Assembly (NCBI GenBank): GCA_913064925.1
Contig: CAJYBN010000190.1
Coordinates: 1 to 5,317, forward strand
Reading direction: 5' to 3'
Origin: an uncultured Peptococcaceae bacterium
GTDB lineage: Bacteria > Bacillota > Desulfotomaculia > Desulfotomaculales > Desulfallaceae
Length of the DNA: 5,317 bases
Of this stretch, positions 1 to 4,634 are shown piece by piece (position 1 is the stretch's first letter; every line of letters starts with the position of its first letter). The notes under the pieces are model-generated. The model was not told the origin of the DNA and ran no database searches. It saw only the letters and a program-made list of their open reading frames with translations. Both the position numbers and the translations under genes were made by a program.

Positions 1-961
1 TTCCGATCTTAGCGACATGCTTTTTAATTCTCGCTTTGCCCAGGAGGATATTGACCGGGAGCGCAACGTCATACTGGAAGAGATAAAAATGTATGAGGAC
101 GCGCCAGATGAACTGGTGCACGACGTTTTCGCCGGCACCATTTGGAAATCACACCCGTTAGGCAGGCCGGTCATCGGTATGGAAGGCACCGTGCGGGATC
201 TTTCGCGGGAGGAGTTGCTGGGCTTTTACGAAAAGTTCTACCGGGGAGGCAACTTAGTGGTTACCGTAGCCGGTAACTTCGACCAAGAACAGGTTATGGA
301 AAGAATAACGTCTACGTTTGGCCAGCTCCCGCCGGGCAGGAAGGAACGGCGTTATGCCGTACCCGAGGCGTACCGGCAGGTAGTGTGCCGGACCAAGGAT
401 ACTGAGCAAGTGCATATTTGCATGGGCACGCCGGGACTGGCCATGGATAATGAAAAAGTTTACGTTTTTCAGATTATTAACACCATCCTGGGGGGAGGTC
501 TCAGCTCGCGGCTTTTCCAGGAAATCCGGGAGCAGCGCGGGCTAGTTTATTCGGTTTTCTCCTATCATAGTTCCTACCATGATTCCGGGTTATTCTGCAT
601 TTACGCCGGCGTAAGTAAAAAAAACGTGCGCGCGGCCCTAGAGTTGATCAGCAAGGAAATCCGCGACATCCAAGTTAACGGGGTACGCCCTGCCGAACTA
701 CAGCGGGCCAAAGAACAGATCAAGGGCAACTTGTTCTTAAGCCTGGAAAGCGTGAGCAGTAGGATGAGCCGGCTGGGCAAATCACAGCTGTATCTGGGTA
801 AGGTTATTCCGCCGGATGAAATCGTCAACCGGATAATGGCGGTTTCGGACAGCGACGTCAGAGAACTGGCCAATAACATGTTAAAGCCGGAAAATTTTTG
901 CTTGGCCAGTGTGGGGCCCTGGGAAGAAGGCGGTATTTTCCACGAAGTCATCGGCGGTTAA
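1..961 (+). CDS. M16-family zinc peptidase (processing-peptidase-like), 3' part; 5' end outside window
   Basis: The frame is already open at base 2, where it reads SDLSD before the Met codon at 17, and that Met lies inside a conserved block. The gene therefore enters from the left, and 17 is not the start. About 319 residues are visible. The family is usually a little over 400, so roughly the first 100, including the HxxEH zinc motif, are missing. Counting Met-17 as residue 1, ERNVILEE (15-22) is the downstream glutamate block of M16 enzymes, and its last Glu (E22) probably supplies the third zinc ligand. The C-terminal inactive-type domain shows the GGGLSSRLFQEIRE block (159-172) followed by RGLVYSV (174-180), which carries the Arg/Tyr typical of this half. 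No membrane segment is visible. Neighbours match the Bacillus ymxG (mlpA)-ymxH-spoVFA region, so it is probably the YmxG-type peptidase. Its natural substrate is uncertain. The dut gene follows after 27 bases, probably co-transcribed. Confidence 0.93.
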   Translation, partial: SDLSDMLFNSRFAQEDIDRERNVILEEIKMYEDAPDELVHDVFAGTIWKSHPLGRPVIGMEGTVRDLSREELLGFYEKFYRGGNLVVTVAGNFDQEQVMERITSTFGQLPPGRKERRYAVPEAYRQVVCRTKDTEQVHICMGTPGLAMDNEKVYVFQIINTILGGGLSSRLFQEIREQRGLVYSVFSYHSSYHDSGLFCIYAGVSKKNVRAALELISKEIRDIQVNGVRPAELQRAKEQIKGNLFLSLESVSSRMSRLGKSQLYLGKVIPPDEIVNRIMAVSDSDVRELANNMLKPENFCLASVGPWEEGGIFHEVIGG

Positions 962-988
962 ACATAGAGCGACACTGGGGTGAATTTA

Positions 989-1444
989 ATGGGCATAACG
1001 ATAAAATTTAAAAAAGTAAACCCGGATATTGGTAACGTCCTGCCTCCTCCCCGTTATGCCACCCCCGGTGCGGCGGGAATTGACTTGGTGGCATCCATAA
1101 AGGAACCTGTTATGGTTAACCCGCGGGAAAGGGTTATGATTCCGACGGGACTGGCGGTGGACATCCCGGATAGGGGTATCGTAGGGTTAGTATTCCCGCG
1201 CAGTGGGCTGTCGGCCCGGTTTGGCATAGCCCTGGCCAATGCTGTGGGGGTGATAGACAGCGACTACAAAGGCGAAATAATATGCCCTGTGCAGAACAAC
1301 GGCGACCAGCCGTACGAGATAAGACCGGGGGACAGAATAGCCCAATTGTTGTTTCTTCCCGTACTGCAGGTTAAAATCGCATATACTGATCGATTAAGTG
1401 ATTCCGCCCGGGGTGAGGGCGGGTTTGGATCAACCGGTAGGTAA
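989..1444 (+). CDS. dut: dUTP diphosphatase (dUTPase)
   Basis: Hydrolyses dUTP to dUMP and pyrophosphate, keeping uracil out of DNA and supplying dUMP for thymidylate synthesis. It is a cytosolic homotrimer in this family. The 151-residue product has the normal length and all five trimeric-dUTPase motifs in order: AGIDL (29-33), PRSGL (70-74), GVIDSDYKGEI (87-97, with catalytic-type Asp90 and Tyr93), GDRIAQL (114-120) and the glycine-rich C-terminal arm RGEGGFGSTG (141-150) that closes over the substrate. I chose the ATG at 989 because GGGGTGA (977-983) sits 5 bases upstream as the SD. An in-frame GTG at 980, which would add three residues, lies inside that SD and has no good SD of its own. 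The gene is intact and ends in a terminator that overlaps the stop codon. Confidence 0.97.
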   Translation: MGITIKFKKVNPDIGNVLPPPRYATPGAAGIDLVASIKEPVMVNPRERVMIPTGLAVDIPDRGIVGLVFPRSGLSARFGIALANAVGVIDSDYKGEIICPVQNNGDQPYEIRPGDRIAQLLFLPVLQVKIAYTDRLSDSARGEGGFGSTGR

Positions 1445-1466
1445 GCCGCGTTGGTCTTTTTTGTTT
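1428..1466 (+). terminator. Intrinsic terminator overlapping the dut stop codon
   Basis: GATCAAC (1428-1434) pairs with GTTGGTC (1450-1456), including one G-U. It continues inward as CGG (1435-1437) with CCG (1446-1448) across a single bulged C at 1449. The 8-base loop (1438-1445) contains the dut stop codon. Six T, then G, then three T follow the stem directly (1457-1466). This is the expected layout of a rho-independent terminator closing the peptidase-dut transcript. Ribosomes terminating at dut would cover the stem. Confidence 0.72.
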
Positions 1467-1503
1467 AATCCAATTATGCTTGTTTAAGGAATGTTTTTAC
1501 AGC

Positions 1504-1528
1504 CTGTACAATATACATGTTGTACGGG
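1504..1528. promoter_or_regulatory. Interrupted palindrome over a -10-like box, abutting an SD
   Basis: GTACAA (1506-1511) and TTGTAC (1520-1525) form a perfect 6-base inverted repeat around an 8-base centre that is itself partly symmetric. The match resumes outside as CC (1503-1504) and GG (1527-1528). The left arm contains TACAAT (1507-1512), a 5/6 match to a sigma-A -10 box, but the best -35 at 17-base spacing is only TTAAGG (1484-1489). The right arm touches the SD GGGAGGTG (1526-1533) of the next gene. A repressor operator or a translation-blocking hairpin would both fit. Because dut is terminated just upstream, the next operon needs a promoter here. The repeat is certain, its function is inferred. 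Confidence 0.4.
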
Positions 1529-1538
1529 AGGTGGTAAG

Positions 1539-1880
1539 ATGCAGTTCAACTTGTTATTATTTGTTTTGCTGGTGTTATTGGCGGTTGTTTTGTCCATTAG
1601 GGAGCGTGTCAGGTGGCAAACCATGCGGGAAAAGGACTGGGATACCATAGGGGAGGCCAAGTCTTCGCCCCTGTCTCGTGCTATCACGGGACTGGTGGGC
1701 ACGGCAGGCGGCATTTACCTTTCCCTGGTGCTGTTGCAAACATTTTTGGAACTGGCACCCCCCCAGCACGTGCATGTGGGGGACATCGCCTTGGAGCCGC
1801 TGGCCACCGTATCCATTGCGTTGGCCATCGTTCAGCCGTTTGTATTAAGGTTATGGTCGCTGAAAAGGAGGTTCCGTTGA
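1539..1880 (+). CDS. Small hypothetical membrane protein
   Basis: I do not recognise this 113-residue protein. Hydrophobic stretches at about 3-20, 48-70 and 85-104 predict three membrane segments. A charged loop at 21-42 (RERVRWQTMREKDWDT) follows the first, and the C terminus is strongly basic (LKRRFR). There is no enzyme motif. The first segment could be read as an uncleaved signal anchor. The ATG at 1539 was chosen because GGGAGGTG (1526-1533) lies 5 bases upstream. The frame is open from an earlier ATG at 1491, but that one has no comparable SD and would add an unlikely cysteine-rich leader. The YlmC/YmxH gene begins 18 bases downstream with no terminator between, so the two are probably co-transcribed and this protein may have a sporulation- or envelope-linked role. 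That is inference from position only. Confidence 0.82.
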   Translation: MQFNLLLFVLLVLLAVVLSIRERVRWQTMREKDWDTIGEAKSSPLSRAITGLVGTAGGIYLSLVLLQTFLELAPPQHVHVGDIALEPLATVSIALAIVQPFVLRLWSLKRRFR

Positions 1881-1898
1881 TAGGGGAGGAAGCAGGAG

Positions 1899-2168
1899 AT
1901 GAGAATGGCAGAATTCGCCGGTAAAGAAATTATCAATATCAACGACGGTGCCAGATTGGGAGTGGTAGGCGAAACAGATCTGGCTATAGATGTGGAAACA
2001 GGTCGCATACAGTCCATTATATTACCACGCAAAGGCAGCTTTTTAAACTTTTGGGCGGAAAAACATGAGCTGGTGGTACCCTGGGAAGCGGTGAAAAAAA
2101 TAGGTTTGGAAGTCATCATCGTCGAACTAGACCAGGCCACTCCGAGGTTCGGTAAGTTCCTTGTATAA
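1899..2168 (+). CDS. ymxH: YlmC/YmxH family sporulation-associated protein (PRC-barrel-like)
   Basis: An 89-residue protein of the YlmC/YmxH family, small beta-rich PRC-barrel-like proteins found in spore formers. Their biochemical role is not established. The family signature is clear: GKEIININDGARLG (8-21), TDLAIDVETGRIQSIILP (26-43) and VVPWEAVKKIGLEVIIV (59-75). Two starts are possible, ATG 1899 with GGGGAGGA (1883-1890), or ATG 1905 with AGGAG (1894-1898). I chose 1899 because it gives the MR-x-x-E beginning that I remember from family members. In Bacillus subtilis ymxH lies between ymxG and the dipicolinate synthase genes. Here the same neighbourhood is kept, but a protease gene, a small ORF and dapB are inserted before dpaA, which is the basis for preferring the ymxH symbol over ylmC. 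The stop codon lies within the stem of the following terminator. Confidence 0.9.
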   Translation: MRMAEFAGKEIININDGARLGVVGETDLAIDVETGRIQSIILPRKGSFLNFWAEKHELVVPWEAVKKIGLEVIIVELDQATPRFGKFLV

Positions 2169-2194
2169 TCCGTTGCGAAACGGATTATATTTTT
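2164..2194 (+). terminator. Intrinsic terminator overlapping the ymxH stop codon
   Basis: A perfect 11-base-pair stem, TATAATCCGTT (2164-2174) with AACGGATTATA (2179-2189), is closed by GCGA, a GNRA tetraloop. Five T follow at once (2190-2194). The stop codon TAA (2166-2168) is in the left arm. The structure should end the membrane protein-ymxH transcript and separate it from the protease gene. Confidence 0.85.
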
Positions 2195-2206
2195 GCGCCC
2201 TCGGGC

Positions 2207-2212
2207 TATAAT
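2207..2212 (+). promoter_or_regulatory. Candidate promoter -10 box for the ClpP-fold protease gene
   Basis: A perfect TATAAT lies 25 bases before the ATG at 2238, directly after a terminator, where a new promoter is needed. The -35 is poor: at 16-18 base spacing the sequence falls in the terminator's right arm (ATTATA or TTATAT). No TGn extension is present. Activity may be low or activator-dependent. The implied untranslated leader would be about 20 bases, enough for the SD AAGGGGG at 2225-2231. Confidence 0.45.
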
Positions 2213-2237
2213 AACGGAAAAAACAAGGGGGCTGTTT

Positions 2238-3230
2238 ATGGCTCGGCCGCAGAGACTGGCCATGATGCAGGAAATTGCCCGGAGGCGGGGATCATCGGCG
2301 GTTTTGCTTTATGTAACGGGCGATCGAGAAAACTTAAGCACAAGAATCGCTCCCGACGTGGTGCAGGTAATATACAGGCACATGGAGAAAATAGGTACAA
2401 GGCCGACTCTGGACTTGTTTTTATATACCAGGGGAGGAGACGTTTTAACCCCTTGGCGCCTGGTAAATCTTTTTCGTGAGTACACCAGTCACTTTTCCGT
2501 ACTGGTGCCTTTTCGCGCATACAGCGCCGGTACACTGCTTTGCCTGGGGGCGGATGAGATCGTTATGGGTAAAATGGGGGAACTGGGTCCCATTGACCCC
2601 AGCGTCATAAACCCGTTTAACCCCCAAGACCCCGCCAGTCCGTCCGCCAGGCTACCGGTCAATATTGAAGACGTTTACTCCTATATGGCGTTAATTGCAG
2701 AAAAAATGGGTATTTATAGTGAAGAAGCCACTGCGCGTGCTTTCTTGCTCCTCGCTGAAAAAATTCACCCTCTGGCGCTGGGCAACGTACACAGGAACTG
2801 GTTGTTAATTCGCTCGCTGGCCAACAAAATGTTGGGTTTGCGCCGGGAAAAACTGCCCGCAGAAAAAGTACGGAACATAGTGGATGCCCTTACCGAAAAA
2901 TTATACGCCCACAATCATATGATAGCCCGCCGGGAGGCCGCAGAAGACATCGGTTTGCCGGTGGTTTACGCTGATAACGACTTGGAAAAGTTAATGTGGA
3001 ATCTTTACCAGGATATAGCCGAAGAACTACAGATGACCAAAGCATTTAATCCTAGCGAAGTGCTGAGGGGAAACCGCACCGAGTTCGAAGTGGCCAGCGG
3101 CTTGGTGGAATCGGAATACGGGGCGGATTACTTCATTTTTTCCGGAGTGGTGGAGAAGAAAAATTACCCGGAATCGGGGCAAATCAACGTTAATATAAGT
3201 AAGCAGGAATGGTGCTCGGTAATTGTTTAA
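2238..3230 (+). CDS. ClpP-fold serine protease, SDH (serine dehydrogenase proteinase) type
   Basis: A 330-residue protein with the ClpP/crotonase-type protease fold. TRGGDV (64-69) provides the oxyanion-hole glycines. FRAYSAGT (92-99) carries the probable nucleophile Ser96, and LGADEIVMGKMGELGPIDPS (103-122) is the block that follows it in SppA- and SDH-type enzymes. The helical second half has YAHNHMIARREAAEDIGLPV (223-242), whose His residues are candidates for the catalytic base, though I cannot assign it. No signal peptide or membrane segment is visible, so unlike SppA it is probably cytoplasmic. It is longer than ClpP, which is about 200 residues. The name SDH comes from a reported degradation of serine dehydratase and says little about the substrate here. 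The ATG at 2238 has SD AAGGGGG six bases upstream. An in-frame TTG at 2193 lies in the preceding terminator's T-run and is rejected. TepA, which sits near the dap genes in Bacillus, is a different ClpP-like family. Confidence 0.88.
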   Translation: MARPQRLAMMQEIARRRGSSAVLLYVTGDRENLSTRIAPDVVQVIYRHMEKIGTRPTLDLFLYTRGGDVLTPWRLVNLFREYTSHFSVLVPFRAYSAGTLLCLGADEIVMGKMGELGPIDPSVINPFNPQDPASPSARLPVNIEDVYSYMALIAEKMGIYSEEATARAFLLLAEKIHPLALGNVHRNWLLIRSLANKMLGLRREKLPAEKVRNIVDALTEKLYAHNHMIARREAAEDIGLPVVYADNDLEKLMWNLYQDIAEELQMTKAFNPSEVLRGNRTEFEVASGLVESEYGADYFIFSGVVEKKNYPESGQINVNISKQEWCSVIV

Positions 3231-3253
3231 AAGACACAGAGGGGGAATGGCGT

Positions 3254-3439
3254 ATGAAACGCAAGCGTACACAGATACCAGGCCGTCCAAAGATTAACTT
3301 TAATACACTAGGTAAAAAATATTGCGTGCTAACGGGATATTCGGGCTTGCCCGCGGCGGATTACTATAAGCTGGGAAAGATAACCGAGGGTTTGATCGTT
3401 CCGCATGATGTAGACAGTTCTGCAGACTTGAAGACTTGA
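3254..3439 (+). CDS. Small basic hypothetical protein
   Basis: I do not recognise this 61-residue product. It begins with a basic stretch (MKRKRTQIPGRPK, 1-13), contains KKYCVLTGYSGLPAADYYKL (21-40) with its only cysteine, and ends in an acidic tail (HDVDSSADLK). No membrane segment or zinc-binding cysteine pair is visible. The ATG at 3254 has a strong SD, GAGGGGG (3239-3245), eight bases upstream, which supports real translation. An in-frame ATG at 3209 lies inside the protease gene without a spaced SD. It starts 23 bases after the protease stop, so it is probably its operon partner. Whether it is an adaptor, a substrate or unrelated cannot be told from sequence. Confidence 0.68.
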   Translation: MKRKRTQIPGRPKINFNTLGKKYCVLTGYSGLPAADYYKLGKITEGLIVPHDVDSSADLKT

Positions 3440-3507
3440 GGCCGTGTAAAATTTTAATAGGAAACCGGAAGAGATTGGCCCCTCCGAAATATAGAAATGA
3501 AAATTTC

Positions 3508-3546
3508 TTGACATAAGTTGATAGATATAAGAAAATTAACTGTAAA
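3508..3546 (+). promoter_or_regulatory. Candidate sigma-A promoter(s) for dapB
   Basis: A perfect -35 TTGACA (3508-3513) is followed after 17 bases by GAAAAT (3531-3536, 4/6 to TATAAT). A second overlapping pair is TTGATA (3518-3523) with TGTAAA (3541-3546), also 17 bases apart. The preceding 3486-3507 is AT-rich, like an UP element. Transcription from here would give dapB an untranslated leader of roughly 185-200 bases. The -35 is convincing, while the choice of -10 is uncertain. Confidence 0.5.
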
Positions 3547-3550
3547 TTAA

Positions 3551-3660
3551 GAAAGCCGGAAGGCGAAGGCCGGATTGGGTTTTGCCCAACAACTGGAAAG
3601 CTGCGTTCCCGAGCCGGGTCCGCATAAGTCCGCCATTTTATTTTTATTTATTTTTCGCCC
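3551..3660 (+). promoter_or_regulatory. Structured 5' leader of dapB (unassigned)
   Basis: This belongs to the 300-base stretch 3440-3739 that has no conventional gene. From 3440 to 3507 I see nothing except a small GAAA-looped hairpin (3493-3508) without a T-run. After the promoter candidates come three local hairpins: CCGG (3556-3559) with CCGG (3570-3573), TTGGG (3575-3579) with CCCAA (3585-3589), and TGCG/CCCG (3602-3611) with CGGG/CGCA (3615-3624) across a 2x2 internal loop. GTCCGC is repeated directly at 3618 and 3628. A U-rich run (3636-3655) follows. The GC-rich, paired block stands out from its AT-rich surroundings. I looked for lysine riboswitch, T-box, glycine, SAM and cyclic-di-GMP core motifs and found none. 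A cis-acting RNA is possible, but its identity is open. Confidence 0.35.
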
Positions 3661-3677
3661 AAAACAAAAAATTATAG

Positions 3678-3743
3678 AAAGGAGGCAACCGGTAATTGGA
3701 ACGCTTTTTAGGGAAGCTTTCACTTACCGGTAATTCGTCTTGA
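3678..3743 (+). promoter_or_regulatory. dapB initiation region: SD, 44-base hairpin, TTG start
   Basis: The strong SD AAAGGAGG (3678-3685) is separated from the dapB TTG (3740) by 54 bases. Of these, 3688-3731 fold into one hairpin. ACCGGTAA (3688-3695) pairs with TTACCGGT (3724-3731). After a single mismatch (3696/3723), TGGAA (3697-3701) pairs with TTTCA (3718-3722). After a bulged C at 3702, GCTTTT (3703-3708) pairs with GGAAGC (3712-3717), leaving the loop TAG. That makes 19 pairs, 3 of them G-U. With the hairpin formed, the single-stranded distance from SD to TTG is 2 plus 8, that is 10 bases, a workable spacing. No other SD lies near the TTG. The pairing is read directly from sequence, and the bridging role is inferred. 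Confidence 0.6.
3696..3743 (+). other. Possible 15-codon leader ORF overlapping the dapB start
   Basis: A TTG at 3696, ten bases after the SD AAAGGAGG, opens a frame reading MERFLGKLSLTGNSS. It stops at TGA 3741-3743, overlapping the dapB TTG as TTGA. This is the classic layout for translational coupling, with the ribosome finishing the leader and re-initiating on dapB, which otherwise lacks a nearby SD. The peptide has a single lysine and no run of any amino acid that would suggest attenuation. The TTG is buried in the hairpin, so this ORF and the hairpin-bridging model compete. The ORF may be a by-product of the hairpin sequence. Confidence 0.3.
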
Positions 3744-4543
3744 TCAGAGTTGCTGTTTGCGGTGTGGCAGGGCGTATGGGCAGAGAAGTCTTGAAAGCCG
3801 TCCTGCAGGCTGAGGATATTGAACTTTGTGCTGCCGTCGACTTGCAAAATGAGGGCCAGGATGTTGGCGCATTGCTGGGTGGTGATAAAAAACTAGGTAT
3901 CCAGATTACCACTGACTTGGCGGAAGCACTGGATGCTTCCGGGGCGGATGTATTGGTGGACTTTACCCGCCCAAAATCGGTAGCGACTAATATAAAAACT
4001 GCTTTACACCGGGGCGTACGTCCGGTAGTTGGTACCACCGGCATATCCAAGGAAGATTTCCAGCAGGTGTGCGATCTGGCTGCGGAAAAGCGCCTTGGGT
4101 GCGTGATAGCGCCCAACTTCGCTATCGGGGCGCTGCTGATGATTAAGTTTGCCAAAGAAGCGTCCAAATATTTTCCGCAAGTGGAAATAATTGAGAAGCA
4201 CCACGATATGAAGCTGGATGCTCCGTCCGGCACCTCCATCAAAGCAGCGGAAGCCATAATAGAACAACGCGGCGAGTTTCGCCAGGGTATGGTAGTGGAA
4301 GAAGAAAAAATTGCAGGTGCCAGGGGCGGCGAAATGCCGGGCGGGTTGCGCATACACAGCGTCAGGCTGCCCGGTTTAGTGGCTCACCATGAGATTATTT
4401 TCGGGGGGGTAGGTCAAACGCTAACCATCAAGCACGATTCCATATCTAGAGAATCATTTATGCCCGGCGTATTGCTGGCGATTAGGGCGGTGATGCGCCT
4501 GGAAGGGGTGGTGTACGGTTTAGAAAATTTGATGTTTGAATAA
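3740..4543 (+). CDS. dapB: 4-hydroxy-tetrahydrodipicolinate reductase
   Basis: Reduces the DapA product with NAD(P)H to tetrahydrodipicolinate, on the path to meso-diaminopimelate for the cell wall and to lysine. It acts in the cytosol. The 267 residues match the family length. The N-terminal Rossmann domain has GVAGRMG (8-14), VDFTRP (73-78), VVGTTG (96-101) and APNFAIG (124-130). The catalytic block EKHHDMKLDAPSGTS (152-166) includes His154, Lys158 and PSGT (162-165), and HSVRLPGLVAHHEIIFGG (206-223) completes the C-terminal domain. The start must be TTG 3740: an in-frame TAA lies at 3731-3733, the TTG gives the standard MIRVAVCG beginning, and the next ATG (3776) would remove the nucleotide-binding loop. 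No SD lies close to this TTG. The gene is intact. It is unusual in being separated from dpaA by apparent sporulation promoters. Confidence 0.97.
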   Translation: MIRVAVCGVAGRMGREVLKAVLQAEDIELCAAVDLQNEGQDVGALLGGDKKLGIQITTDLAEALDASGADVLVDFTRPKSVATNIKTALHRGVRPVVGTTGISKEDFQQVCDLAAEKRLGCVIAPNFAIGALLMIKFAKEASKYFPQVEIIEKHHDMKLDAPSGTSIKAAEAIIEQRGEFRQGMVVEEEKIAGARGGEMPGGLRIHSVRLPGLVAHHEIIFGGVGQTLTIKHDSISRESFMPGVLLAIRAVMRLEGVVYGLENLMFE

Positions 4544-4567
4544 CTTGACCCGTAAATTTCATACAAG
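4538..4567 (+). promoter_or_regulatory. Candidate sigma-E-type promoter upstream of dpaA
   Basis: GAATAA (4538-4543), which includes the dapB stop codon, resembles a sigma-E -35 (ATA core). After 17 bases from ATA comes CATACAAG (4560-4567), 6 of the 7 fixed bases of the mother-cell -10 consensus CATACAnT. Consensus matching was from memory, so this is a candidate only. Confidence 0.33.
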
Positions 4568-4596
4568 CACCTATAAAACCGGCTGTTCATATATTG
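4568..4596 (+). promoter_or_regulatory. Candidate sigma-K-type promoter for dpaA
   Basis: CACC (4568-4571) fits the sigma-K -35 mACm. After exactly 16 bases comes CATATATTG (4588-4596), which matches CATAnnnTA at all but the last position. The gene it precedes, dpaA (spoVFA), is transcribed by mother-cell sigma-K in Bacillus subtilis, which raises its credibility. A transcript from here would start about 10 bases before the SD AGGAGGGG (4617-4624). Confidence 0.48.
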
Positions 4597-4634
4597 ATGT
4601 AAGTACAAGAAGGTTGAGGAGGGGTTGACCGTCC

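Noticed and set aside
1863..1924. Near-perfect SD AAAAGGAGGT followed by TTG and a 15-codon frame overlapping the ymxH start
   Set aside because: The SD-like bases encode Lys-Arg-Arg at the end of the membrane protein, and the short frame (MIGEEAGDENGRIRR) runs into ymxH without any conserved look. ymxH has its own nearer SD.
2193..2237. Upstream TTG extension of the ClpP-fold protease
   Set aside because: The TTG is in the terminator's T-run and upstream of the probable transcription start. The ATG at 2238 has a well-spaced SD.
1832..2263. Minus-strand open frame across ymxH and its terminator
   Set aside because: It runs through the terminator stem and is antisense to a recognised family protein. 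No SD or family resemblance supports it.
3493..3508. Hairpin AGAAAT-GAAA-ATTTCT as a terminator of the protease operon
   Set aside because: Six weak A-T-rich pairs and no T-run after it. TTGACA follows directly, so it is more likely part of an AT-rich promoter region. No convincing terminator was found after 3439.
3551..3634. Lysine riboswitch or T-box leader for dapB
   Set aside because: The region is shorter than a lysine riboswitch and lacks its core motifs. There is also no T-box AGGGTGG-type sequence.
3724..4353. Long open frame on the minus strand opposite dapB
   Set aside because: It lies entirely within the clear DapB coding sequence, has no protein-like motifs and is Ser/Ala/Pro-rich as expected from an antisense shadow.
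4545..4577. Sigma-A promoter TTGACC / TATAAA upstream of dpaA
   Set aside because: The two boxes are individually good (5/6 each), but the spacer is 21 bases, well outside the usual 16-18.
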